Assembly (NCBI GenBank): GCA_030019365.1
Contig: JASEFA010000001.1
Coordinates: 186,001 to 250,000 of the forward strand
Direction: 5' to 3'
DNA: 64,000 bases
Origin: Bacillota bacterium
GTDB taxonomy: Bacteria; Bacillota; Sulfobacillia; JACIYH01
This document shows positions 1 through 10,300 of the stretch, in pieces. The notes beneath the pieces are model-generated. The model did not search any database. It had not been told where the DNA came from and saw only the letters and a program-made list of their open reading frames with translations. The first letter of the stretch is position 1; the number at the start of each line of letters is the position of its first letter. A program made the position numbers and the translations under genes.

Positions 1-1
1 G

Positions 2-712
2 GGCCCTGGCCGGTGGCTAGTCTTCGAATACGTCCCGGTGGGCCTGTTCTCCCTTAAGTCCAGCCGCGCCACCAGTGCGGTGGGCATCACGTTACTCGTA
101 CCCACTCCTTACGCGGTTAAGATGGCGTTCGTCGACGCGGCCTTCCGGGCTGGTTTCCCCGACGCGTTGTGCGGCAGCCTTCTCGAGAGCCTGTCGCGAG
201 TGGAAATCCGCTTGTCTCCGCCGGCTCGGGCGGTGATAACCCGGACCTTCGTTAAGATCAGGCAAGAGTCCCGGCAAGGGGACCCTCTGCGGCCTTACGG
301 GCCGAACGTGGCCTACCGCGAGTTTGTGCATTTCGCGGGAAGGTGGAGGTGGGCTTTTGACCTGGGTCTGCTGGAGGATCACATCGCGGAGGTGCTTGTC
401 GAGTGCGCTCCGCACGTGAATTACGTGGGGAAACGTGGCTCTTTTGTGCAGTATGACGGCGTCTACCGGTTGCCGAATCTGGATGCGGCGTTCACTGAGC
501 CTACCAACGGGCCGGCGGAGTGGACCATCCCTCCCCGAGCTCACATCGCTGAGTTGGATGATTTCGGGCCGGACGCTACGCTCGATGTGCTGAGCTCCTT
601 TTCCCCCGCAGATGCTAAGGCTGGAAGGCACCGAGTGTTCGTACGCACGGTGATCCCCCTCGGGTTGGTCAATACCGGTCCTGGGTTTCGTGAGTACTCG
701 ATGTGGGTGTAG
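2..712 (+). CDS. Cas5-like RAMP protein, 5' partial
   Basis: Probable Cas5-family subunit of a type I Cascade complex, which would bind the 5' handle of crRNA. The frame is open to the left edge, and the residues before the first in-window start (GTG at 38) read as a plausible Cas5 first strand (WLVFEYVP), so the gene probably begins upstream. Next comes a basic patch (KSSRATS) and LLVPTPYAVKMAF, which resembles the N-terminal region of Cas5 proteins. A later motif, NYVGKRGSFVQ, is glycine-rich and basic as in RAMP folds. It ends 7 bp before cas1, so it sits in the same operon as the adaptation genes. The position beside a Csa1-type gene suggests a I-A-like system, but the subtype cannot be fixed because cas7, cas8 and cas3 would be off the window. 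Csc1 or another Cas5 subtype is possible. The RAMP/Cas5 assignment is family resemblance, not a proven match. Confidence 0.6.
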   Translation, partial: GPGRWLVFEYVPVGLFSLKSSRATSAVGITLLVPTPYAVKMAFVDAAFRAGFPDALCGSLLESLSRVEIRLSPPARAVITRTFVKIRQESRQGDPLRPYGPNVAYREFVHFAGRWRWAFDLGLLEDHIAEVLVECAPHVNYVGKRGSFVQYDGVYRLPNLDAAFTEPTNGPAEWTIPPRAHIAELDDFGPDATLDVLSSFSPADAKAGRHRVFVRTVIPLGLVNTGPGFREYSMWV

Positions 713-719
713 CCGGTAA

Positions 720-1733
720 GTGGACGGGCATGTGATTGTGGATCAATATGGGGCGTTCGTGGGGAAACGGTCAGAGCGCCTGGTGGTCCGCCAGGGCAAA
801 GAGGTGCTGGTGGAGGTCCCGTTCGTGAGCGTAGAGCAGGTGACCATTGCCTCGGGCGGGGTGAGCGTGTCGTCCGACGCCATCCGCGAGTGCGTGGAGC
901 AGGGGATTCAGATCAACTTCCTTTCCGGATCGGGGAAACCGTACGCAAAGATCACCTCGCCCCACCTGTCCGGCATGGTTATCACCCGGCGCGAGCAACT
1001 CCTGGCGTACTACGACGAGCGGGGCCTCCAGCTGGCACGCTCCTTCGTGGAGGGGAAAATCCGCAACCAGATCAACGTCCTCAAGTACTTCGCGAAGCAC
1101 CGCCGGAGCATCGACGCCGCGCTGCACCGCCGGCTGTATGAGGCGGCCGAGAGGATGGATGCCGTCAGAGCGGAGCTGCACGATCTCGAGGCATCCAACG
1201 TGGAAGCCATACGCGGGCAGATGATGTCCATCGAAGGGCGGGCCGCGGACGAGTACTGGCAGATGGTGGGTGAGGTCATCCTGGGCAAGGTGGAGTTCGT
1301 GGGCCGGGAGAGGCGGGGCGCCACCGATCCCTTCAACTCCATGCTCAACTACGGCTACGGCATCCTCTACCAGCAGGCTTCCGGGGCCCTGCTGCTGGCC
1401 GGGCTGGAGCCATACGGAGGGTTCCTGCACGCCGACCGCTCCGGCAAGCCCAGCCTGGTCCTGGACTTCGTGGAAGAGTTCCGGGCCCAGGTGGTGGATC
1501 GCACCATCATCGCCATGATCAGCCGCGGTTTCGAGCCCCAGATGGAGGAAGGCCGCCTCACCCAGCCCACCCGCAGGGAGGTGGCCGACCGCGTCCTGGA
1601 GAGGCTGGAGTCCACCGAGCGGTACGAGGGGGAGAAGCACAAGGTGAAGACCATCATGCAGAGGCAGGCCCGACACCTGGCCACCTTCGTGCGGCGGGAG
1701 GGCAACTACCGGCCCTTCGTGGCCACCTGGTGA
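720..1733 (+). CDS. cas1: CRISPR integrase Cas1
   Basis: Metal-dependent integrase of the Cas1-Cas2 complex, which inserts new spacers at the leader end of the array. The protein has 337 residues, normal for Cas1. The catalytic set is visible: Glu172 in SIEGRAA, His237 in GGFLHADR, and Asp249/Glu252 in LDFVEEFR. The N-terminal half is the beta domain (VSVEQVTIASGGVSVSSDAI) and the C-terminal half is helical. The GTG start at 720 lies 7 bp after the Cas5-like stop, so translation is probably coupled. It is followed 75 bp later by cas2. Confidence 0.97.
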   Translation: MDGHVIVDQYGAFVGKRSERLVVRQGKEVLVEVPFVSVEQVTIASGGVSVSSDAIRECVEQGIQINFLSGSGKPYAKITSPHLSGMVITRREQLLAYYDERGLQLARSFVEGKIRNQINVLKYFAKHRRSIDAALHRRLYEAAERMDAVRAELHDLEASNVEAIRGQMMSIEGRAADEYWQMVGEVILGKVEFVGRERRGATDPFNSMLNYGYGILYQQASGALLLAGLEPYGGFLHADRSGKPSLVLDFVEEFRAQVVDRTIIAMISRGFEPQMEEGRLTQPTRREVADRVLERLESTERYEGEKHKVKTIMQRQARHLATFVRREGNYRPFVATW

Positions 1734-1808
1734 GGCGTGGGCGGGCGGTCTGGCGAGGAGTTGCGGGCCGGCTGGGGTGGGTGATGCTGAGGGCGGCGGG
1801 GTGATCCG

Positions 1809-2072
1809 GTGCAGACCCTGGTGATATACGACATCGTGGATGACCGCCTGCGCACGAAGATCTCGGAGACCTGCAAGGACTACGGGCTCCAGCGCATCCA
1901 GTACAGCGCCTTCTTCGGCTATCTCAACCGCAACCGGCGGGAGGAACTCCAGCAGAGGCTCAAGCGCCTGCTGGGCAGGAAAGAAGGGAACATCCAGATC
2001 TACCCTCTGTGCGACAAGGACATGGCGCTGCGGGTGGAGATCCAGTACAAGCCTCCTCCCGTCCGGGAGTAA
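1809..2072 (+). CDS. cas2: CRISPR endoribonuclease-fold protein Cas2
   Basis: Small dimeric ferredoxin-fold protein that bridges two Cas1 dimers in the spacer integration complex. The 87 residues match the family length. The first strand ends in the conserved acidic site (VIYDIVDDRLRTKI, Asp8), followed by YGLQRIQYSAFFGYL, typical of Cas2. Start is GTG at 1809, preceded by a weak GGGGTG stretch. The stop at 2070-2072 lies next to the start region of cas4. Confidence 0.95.
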   Translation: MQTLVIYDIVDDRLRTKISETCKDYGLQRIQYSAFFGYLNRNRREELQQRLKRLLGRKEGNIQIYPLCDKDMALRVEIQYKPPPVRE

Positions 2073-2089
2073 CCGTGGGGGCAAGGACC

Positions 2090-2689
2090 ATGGGCCAGGA
2101 TGCGACCGGCGAGATCCTGCCGCTGCGCGTGAGCGACCTCAAGCAGTTCATGTACTGCCCCCGCGTGGTGTACTACCAGTACGTGTTGCCGGTGGAGCGG
2201 AAGGTGACTCACAAGATGGAGCACGGCCAACTGGAACACCTGGAACTCGATCGCCTGGAGAAGCGGCGCAAGCTGGTTGAGTACGGCCTGGACGAGGGGG
2301 AACGCCGCTTCCACGTGCACCTGCGCTCTGATCGCCTGGGGTTGACGGGTATCCTCGACCTGTTGCTGGTCACCCCTCGCGGTTACTTCCCCGTGGAGTT
2401 CAAGTACTCCACGCGGGAGCCGGCGCTCAACCACAAGTACCAACTGACCGCCTACGCCGTACTGGTTGAGGAGCAGTTCAGTCGCGCCGTGCGGACGGGA
2501 TTCCTCTACATGTCTCCCGGCAAGCGCATCCAGCCGGTGGACATCACGGAGAACATGCGCATCCACCTGCGCCGGATGATGGGTGCCATCCGCCGCATGA
2601 TCGCCCAGGAAAGGGTGCCCGCCCGCACCCGGTCGGGCGCCCGTTGTCGTGACTGCGAGTACCGTCGCTTTTGCGGCGACGTCACGTAG
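2090..2689 (+). CDS. cas4: Cas4 nuclease (PD-(D/E)XK, Fe-S)
   Basis: Cas4 trims prespacers and helps set PAM and orientation during adaptation. About 199 residues. One cysteine is near the N-terminus (FMYCPRVVYY) and three are near the C-terminus (ARCRDCEYRRFCG), the usual four ligands of the Fe-S cluster. The nuclease core is in the middle: GILDLLLV, then VEFKYSTRE, with Asp, Glu and Lys in the expected PD-(D/E)XK order, followed by YQLTAYAVL as in RecB-like nucleases. ATG at 2090 is used here. GTG at 2075, six bases after GGGAG inside the end of cas2, is an equally good alternative and would add five residues. Confidence 0.94.
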   Translation: MGQDATGEILPLRVSDLKQFMYCPRVVYYQYVLPVERKVTHKMEHGQLEHLELDRLEKRRKLVEYGLDEGERRFHVHLRSDRLGLTGILDLLLVTPRGYFPVEFKYSTREPALNHKYQLTAYAVLVEEQFSRAVRTGFLYMSPGKRIQPVDITENMRIHLRRMMGAIRRMIAQERVPARTRSGARCRDCEYRRFCGDVT

Positions 2690-2768
2690 AGCGGCAATCC
2701 CGGGCGAAGAGCAGTCCCGGCGGCGGTGAGCAAGCCGGGCGGGCACCCCGGTGGGGGAGGGAAGCACC

Positions 2769-3734
2769 GTGTATTTCCTGACCGAGGAGGAGCGCAAGCG
2801 CCTGCTGAAGGGCCTTATCCCCAAGTCCAGGCAGAACGAGGTGAACGAGGACCTGCGGGGCTGGAACTGGAACCGGCCGCCCCTCGAGCCTCTTTACGAC
2901 GTCAAACTGGCCCTGTACGAGGTGGCTTCCCGGTACTGCCCCACCGGGCGCGACCTGTTCCTGCGCCGGGTGCACAAGGTGAAGCCTCCTCCCAACAGGG
3001 CCATGACACTCGGCTCCGTCTTCCACGACACCCTGGTCAGCATCATGGTCCGCGCCAAGAGGCTGATCTACGAGAAGGGGGTGGCCGGGTACCAGGAAAT
3101 TGTGCAGACGCTGAGGGAACCCGATCCCGCGCCCCTGGAGCGCCACCGGGCATCGCTGGGAGACGAGGGCTTCGAGGAGGTAATGCGCCGGTGCCGCATC
3201 ATCTGGGAGTTCGAGGCGGCCCGCATCATCGCTCGCATTCAGGAATACCTGGCCAAGCAGCCCTATATCGGGGAGGACTCGCTGGTGTCGCTGGCCATCC
3301 CGGTGGTGGTGGAGCAGAAGCTGGACGGGTCCTTCCTCGGTCTCAGCGCCAACCTGAGCGCAGACGCCTTCACATTCTCCGAGCCCATGGTGCTGGACCT
3401 CAAGTTCGGCGACCGTCGCCCCTTTCACCGGCTCACGACCGCTGGTTATGCACTGGTGATGGAGGCCCTGCACGAGTATCCGATCAACGTGGGTTGCCTG
3501 ATCTATGCCGAGTTCCGTGAAGACCGCCTGGTTATCTCCAAGGACTTCCACCTGATCGACGATGAGGTGAGGCAGTGGTTCATCGAGGAGCGGGACGAGA
3601 AGATGCGCATGATCGCCGAGGAGATCGACCCCGGCCGCGCGGACGATTGCCATCCCGCCTGTCCGTACCACCCGACCTGCTGGCCATCGGATGGCCGCCA
3701 GCCCGGTCCTCGCTCCCGGCGCTCGGGCAACTGA
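2769..3734 (+). CDS. csa1: Csa1-type Cas4 homologue
   Basis: Second Cas4-superfamily protein, resembling Csa1 of subtype I-A systems, thought to act with Cas1, Cas2 and Cas4 in prespacer processing. About 321 residues. Recognisable parts are a Csa1-like YCPTGRDLFLRRV near residue 62, TLGSVFHDTLV, the nuclease motif MVLDLKFGDRR (Asp and Lys of PD-(D/E)XK), and a terminal cysteine cluster CHPACPYHPTC that with Cys62 could hold an Fe-S cluster. GTG at 2769 is preferred because GGGGGAGGG lies about eight bases upstream; an in-frame GTG at 2751 has no such site. It is the last gene before the leader, 79 bp after cas4. The tail after the cysteine cluster (GRQPGPRSRRSGN) looks unstructured. Confidence 0.85.
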   Translation: MYFLTEEERKRLLKGLIPKSRQNEVNEDLRGWNWNRPPLEPLYDVKLALYEVASRYCPTGRDLFLRRVHKVKPPPNRAMTLGSVFHDTLVSIMVRAKRLIYEKGVAGYQEIVQTLREPDPAPLERHRASLGDEGFEEVMRRCRIIWEFEAARIIARIQEYLAKQPYIGEDSLVSLAIPVVVEQKLDGSFLGLSANLSADAFTFSEPMVLDLKFGDRRPFHRLTTAGYALVMEALHEYPINVGCLIYAEFREDRLVISKDFHLIDDEVRQWFIEERDEKMRMIAEEIDPGRADDCHPACPYHPTCWPSDGRQPGPRSRRSGN

Positions 3735-4358
3735 CGCCCACCGATGCGGCTCGCTGTCGGCCTCTCCAGGGGACGGCGCGGGGCTGGGGCTCCCCCGCCG
3801 CCGCCCCCGCAAGCCCCGGCCAGGCCGCCGCCGCCGCATCCACGAATTCCCTGGACAGGAAGCCCGACTGACGTATACCGTTGTGTTGGTTCTTCGTCGG
3901 AATGATCACCGCACCGCCTGCACCTCCGTAGTGGGAATCCAACGAGGCAAGCGACTGCTCCTTGACAACGGACTCGTTGTGGTGACGGGCCGGGACTGCG
4001 GTCAACGGCGGCATTCGGCCCGTCACCCTCCGACTTGGGCAGCTCTGCGAAGCTGCCGCCTGCCGCCTGGGTCGGGTACGTGGGCACGAGCTATCGCCAT
4101 ACCAGTCTCTGCATGGTTATGCCCCTTCCGAAGATGGCCCCTACCGGCCAGGCATGTGGCATTGGATCATACCAAACTGGCGTAATGCCGGAACACCTCG
4201 GGCCGTGAGCCACAGGCATTCCGGCCCCCGATGGCCTTTCGAAGATCGCCAGGGTATTCGCGCAATGGCTGCCCCTTCGGATTTCCGACCGATCCTTACA
4301 CCGTGCGCATAGCGGCAACCCCTTGCAGGAAGCCGACCCACCCACAGCGAATACATCT
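3735..4358 (+). promoter_or_regulatory. CRISPR leader region
   Basis: 624 bp without a supportable gene between csa1 and the first repeat. The repeats end in GACTGAAAG on this strand and the degenerate repeat is at the far end, so this side is the leader. The first 300 bp are as GC-rich as the genes; the last 250 bp are lower in GC. A 7-bp perfect hairpin, GGCAGCT-ctgcga-AGCTGCC, lies at 4038-4057 with no U-tract. A TTGACA at 3962 has no convincing -10 partner, so I do not name a promoter. A 14-base stretch at 4097-4110 recurs exactly inside the fifteenth spacer. Confidence 0.7.
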
Positions 4359-7300
4359 CCACCAAGCATCACCCGGACGTAGACGGGACTGAAAGGGTCA
4401 AATACCTTCATGACCTGCACTGTATCCGGGTCCCACCAAGCATCACCCGGACGTAGACGGGACTGAAAGGACCTTGTACGCATGGCGGTAAGGGAAGCCT
4501 GGAATGCCACCAAGCATCACCCGGACGTAGACGGGACTGAAAGGGTTTCCATGAATTCGACGCAAACTCAATCAGATTCCACCAAGCATCACCCGGACGT
4601 AGACGGGACTGAAAGCTCACGCCGCCCTGCCCTCCTTCCGCACGTATCCCTTGCCACCAAGCATCACCCGGACGTAGACGGGACTGAAAGGCATTGACCC
4701 AAGATCGACTCCACCACCGGCAGGTCCCCACCAAGCATCACCCGGACGTAGACGGGACTGAAAGTGGGATAGAACTCACGGTCGACGACAGTAAAAGGGA
4801 CTCCACCAAGCATCACCCGGACGTAGACGGGACTGAAAGTTGCCACTGCCTCTCTGCCTCCTCCTGCTCCACGGCCCCACCAAGCATCACCCGGACGTAG
4901 ACGGGACTGAAAGTGGATGCTTGCACTGCCATGCTATGGACTGTTCCTCCCACCCACCAAGCATCACCCGGACGTAGACGGGACTGAAAGCCCTGTACTG
5001 GGAGTTCCATCGCATCGCTTCTGGCCTCCACCAAGCATCACCCGGACGTAGACGGGACTGAAAGCCGCTTTTCGGCGCGGCGCAGGATGCCACGGCAGGC
5101 CACCAAGCATCACCCGGACGTAGACGGGACTGAAAGTTCTTCACGACCTTGCCGCTGCCGTAGCACCCGTGGCAGCCACCAAGCATCACCCGGACGTAGA
5201 CGGGACTGAAAGTTAGCTTTTTCAGCCCTACGGATTGCCCGATTTCCTCCACCACCAAGCATCACCCGGACGTAGACGGGACTGAAAGTACCCAGGCAGA
5301 AGTTTGGGGGGTGGTGCTGAGATGCCCACCAAGCATCACCCGGACGTAGACGGGACTGAAAGCTCGGCGCATTGCAAGGGTTTCCTGCGGCGTCTGCCCC
5401 ACCAAGCATCACCCGGACGTAGACGGGACTGAAAGTTTTCCCCATACCAGTCTCTCCCCTCCTCAAGGAATCCCACCAAGCATCACCCGGACGTAGACGG
5501 GACTGAAAGAAGAGCTCAGGTTGCCACCGCCTCCGCAGGCAAGCGGACCACCAAGCATCACCCGGACGTAGACGGGACTGAAAGTGTGACGCGCCCCGAC
5601 TTCGGCTGCGTCTGCTGGGAGGCCACCAAGCATCACCCGGACGTAGACGGGACTGAAAGGCGCTATGTACCCCCGCCCAGGGCGGGAAGCCGCTTCGTCC
5701 ACCAAGCATCACCCGGACGTAGACGGGACTGAAAGGTCTGTCTTCGCGCGCCTTCTTCACCGTCACCAGTTTGCCACCAAGCATCACCCGGACGTAGACG
5801 GGACTGAAAGGTTTCGCCCCAAAACAAGAGAGACGGCGCCGCTTCCCACCAAGCATCACCCGGACGTAGACGGGACTGAAAGGTTTCTGAGCCATGGCAC
5901 GCAAACGGCGGCAATCCTGCCACCAAGCATCACCCGGACGTAGACGGGACTGAAAGGCACGACCGCGACCGATTTTCGCCCGGCGCGGTCGCCACCAAGC
6001 ATCACCCGGACGTAGACGGGACTGAAAGGGTGCCTCCAACAACTGCGGCTGGTCTGGCGTCGACCCACCAAGCATCACCCGGACGTAGACGGGACTGAAA
6101 GGTTCCTCACCCGGCAGGGCAGGCGGCTGACCGGGCCCCACCAAGCATCACCCGGACGTAGACGGGACTGAAAGCAGATTTTGGCATCCCGTTCCCTCCC
6201 TTTCGGGATTCGACCACCAAGCATCACCCGGACGTAGACGGGACTGAAAGGCTCATGCCCCAGGGCCTGCGCGTTGCTTTCTGGCACCACCAAGCATCAC
6301 CCGGACGTAGACGGGACTGAAAGCAAGGGAAAGAACAGGCAAGAACTGGTCGAATCCCTGGCCACCAAGCATCACCCGGACGTAGACGGGACTGAAAGTG
6401 TAACCGTCATGCGGTCGGTCAAGGGCAGCGGCGCCACCAAGCATCACCCGGACGTAGACGGGACTGAAAGAGTAACGCTTGACGTGCACCAGCTTCCCCG
6501 GCAGGGCCACCAAGCATCACCCGGACGTAGACGGGACTGAAAGTGCTTAAGCTCGTACATGAAACCTTTGAAAACGTGGTACCACCAAGCATCACCCGGA
6601 CGTAGACGGGACTGAAAGTCCCGTGGCGCTACTATTGGTCTGTGGAATCGGCCAGCCACCAAGCATCACCCGGACGTAGACGGGACTGAAAGCTGAGGTG
6701 TCGGGCGCGCTGGTGGCATTATATTTCGCTTCCACCAAGCATCACCCGGACGTAGACGGGACTGAAAGCTTGATCCGCCGTTACACTGGCCGCTGTGCCG
6801 TCTGCAACCACCAAGCATCACCCGGACGTAGACGGGACTGAAAGGGATCGCGGTGGTTTCTTCAGGCGTCTCAGTTGCGCCACCAAGCATCACCCGGACG
6901 TAGACGGGACTGAAAGTCTGGTCGAGAATGGCTACCGCAACTTCGCGTTTGAGCCACCAAGCATCACCCGGACGTAGACGGGACTGAAAGCGGCTCGGAT
7001 TGCAGGGTGTAAGTAACAAGCCTCTCCACCAAGCATCACCCGGACGTAGACGGGACTGAAAGGGACTATCAGCCGAGCAGGGAGCAAGTGCTAGCAGACC
7101 ACCAAGCATCACCCGGACGTAGACGGGACTGAAAGATCAGGCACTCCACCCAGTCCGGGTTGAGCAGGCTACCGTGACCACCAAGCATCACCCGGACGTA
7201 GACGGGACTGAAAGAGCCTTCCCCTTTGGGGCAGACGTACCCCCCAGGATGGCCCACCAAGCATCACCCGGACGTAGACGGGACTGAAAGGCTAAGCCGG

Positions 7301-10300
7301 AGGAAACCCCCCTCCGGTTAGACGCCCACCAAGCATCACCCGGACGTAGACGGGACTGAAAGCAACTTCGTTGAGGAGTGCCGCCCGGATCTCCTCCGGC
7401 CACCAAGCATCACCCGGACGTAGACGGGACTGAAAGAATGGTGTGGCTGTTGTGGCCCGCTGCGTGGGCACCACCAAGCATCACCCGGACGTAGACGGGA
7501 CTGAAAGCCGGCGGCGGAGGCGGTATCTTGGATGGCTTGGGATACCCACCAAGCATCACCCGGACGTAGACGGGACTGAAAGCGAGGAGATTGCGAGACG
7601 CTACGGCCCGCCGAGGCCGCCACCAAGCATCACCCGGACGTAGACGGGACTGAAAGAAAAGGAGGGATACCGTGCCACCGAACGACAAGCAGGAACCACC
7701 AAGCATCACCCGGACGTAGACGGGACTGAAAGGTATCCCAGCCTTTCCAGGTTGGCTATGGCTTTGTCCACCAAGCATCACCCGGACGTAGACGGGACTG
7801 AAAGAGGGTAAATCCCAGGGGTTCATCATCCAGCAGGTATTTCTCCACCAAGCATCACCCGGACGTAGACGGGACTGAAAGCCGCCAGGACCACCAAGAA
7901 GCTACCGAATTTGCCTTCCCCACCAAGCATCACCCGGACGTAGACGGGACTGAAAGCGCTCACATTGGCAAGCCCACTGAAAGGGCCTTAACCACCAAGC
8001 ATCACCCGGACGTAGACGGGACTGAAAGCTTCACGCACCAATTGGCGGATGACGCCGTCCGACCCACCAAGCATCACCCGGACGTAGACGGGACTGAAAG
8101 GGTGCCAGTCCACGCACTCGATGCCGTATACCTGCGCGTTGCCACCAAGCATCACCCGGACGTAGACGGGACTGAAAGCACAGATGCCCCCTGGGAGTAC
8201 CACGAGGCGCTGGCCTCCACCAAGCATCACCCGGACGTAGACGGGACTGAAAGCAGTAGGCGGTCGCGTCGCCGTTCTGCGCGGTGACGCCACCAAGCAT
8301 CACCCGGACGTAGACGGGACTGAAAGAACAGAGTTCCAAACATGCACCCTTGAAAATGGCTCGACCACCAAGCATCACCCGGACGTAGACGGGACTGAAA
8401 GCCCGCATGGCGATGGCCTTGTTGACCGCATCGCTCCCACCAAGCATCACCCGGACGTAGACGGGACTGAAAGCTCTGGGGGCCGTCTAGAGGGAGGATG
8501 CATAGATATGCCACCAAGCATCACCCGGACGTAGACGGGACTGAAAGGTCATAACAGCTCGTAGCGCACCGTCGAAATACAGGCCACCAAGCATCACCCG
8601 GACGTAGACGGGACTGAAAGTAACCTGCCCCTTGTCGTATGCGAAGGAGAAATGCTTGCCACCAAGCATCACCCGGACGTAGACGGGACTGAAAGAGGGT
8701 GGAGCAGGCGGCGACACCCAGGTAGTGGTGCCACCAAGCATCACCCGGACGTAGACGGGACTGAAAGGTATCCCAGCCTTTCCAGGTTGGCTATGGCTTT
8801 GTCCACCAAGCATCACCCGGACGTAGACGGGACTGAAAGGGTTTCCGTAAAAATCCTGCCCGGGAAAACGGGCAAGCCACCAAGCATCACCCGGACGTAG
8901 ACGGGACTGAAAGCGACACACTTGTCCATTAGTTTTCCTATAAAATCTGCCACCAAGCATCACCCGGACGTAGACGGGACTGAAAGAACTCCTTGTCGTA
9001 CCAGGAGCACGGCCACCGCGTCCACCAAGCATCACCCGGACGTAGACGGGACTGAAAGTGGGCTGGCGCAGCGAGATCACGACCAGCAACGGATCGCCAC
9101 CAAGCATCACCCGGACGTAGACGGGACTGAAAGGCCGTCACCCGACGCTGGTGAGCTACCAGCGCGCGGTCCACCAAGCATCACCCGGACGTAGACGGGA
9201 CTGAAAGCCTTAGTGGGCAAACCATGTTCCACCCCGATCATCACTCCACCAAGCATCACCCGGACGTAGACGGGACTGAAAGTGTCGCTCAACTCCTCGG
9301 GCGTGTAGACGGCCCCCGCGACCACCAAGCATCACCCGGACGTAGACGGGACTGAAAGCCGTGAACCCCAGAAACGTCATGCCTTCCATGAATTCACCAC
9401 CAAGCATCACCCGGACGTAGACGGGACTGAAAGCCGCAGCATTCGCAGCATTGCTCTTCTGCGAATGCACTCCACCAAGCATCACCCGGACGTAGACGGG
9501 ACTGAAAGATGGTATGATGTCCCCGGAAGTTCGAGAGGGGGTCTGGCCACCAAGCATCACCCGGACGTAGACGGGACTGAAAGTCCTCCTCGCTTCCTCT
9601 ATTGTCCGCCCCCTTCCTGTCCACCAAGCATCACCCGGACGTAGACGGGACTGAAAGCCCATTCCTTTCTGTCTGGCAAGGGCGGCAGAATTGCCACCAA
9701 GCATCACCCGGACGTAGACGGGACTGAAAGCAATGCGCATCCCTTCGCGGAGGTTATCCCCTTCCACCACCACCAAGCATCACCCGGACGTAGACGGGAC
9801 TGAAAGCCAGGTACCTGGAGACCAGGGTGTCCACGGCAGTCCACCCACCAAGCATCACCCGGACGTAGACGGGACTGAAAGGTTCAGCTGGTTCCAGGCC
9901 AGCAGGATGGTCTCCACCCCACCAAGCATCACCCGGACGTAGACGGGGCTGAAAGGCGGCCTGAGAGAGCCGGACGGACTGCACCAGGAACTCGCCACCA
10001 AGCATCACCCGGACGTAGACGGGACTGAAAGGCCATGACCCGCACCGTCGAGACCTACTGTGGCCGCCACCAAGCATCACCCGGACGTAGACGGGACTGA
10101 AAGGCCTTAGCCGCCCTGCGGATGATCTCCTCGGCGGTCTCCACCAAGCATCACCCGGACGTAGACGGGACTGAAAGTTTGAGGTATGAGGTGTTAATAT
10201 GCCGCGGAATAAACCACCAAGCATCACCCGGACGTAGACGGGACTGAAAGGTTCAGGAAGATGCTCTTCCATGTCCGCTCGAACCACCAAGCATCACCCG

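Noticed and set aside
771-2084. Long minus-strand frame opposite cas1-cas2
   Set aside because: Mirror frame of GC-rich coding sequence; Pro/His/Leu-rich with no family motif.
3962-3967. TTGACA in the leader as a -35 box
   Set aside because: No -10-like sequence at 16-18 bp.
3691-4185. Possible genes in the leader region on either strand
   Set aside because: No recognisable motif, no good start site and low-complexity composition; the position fits a leader.
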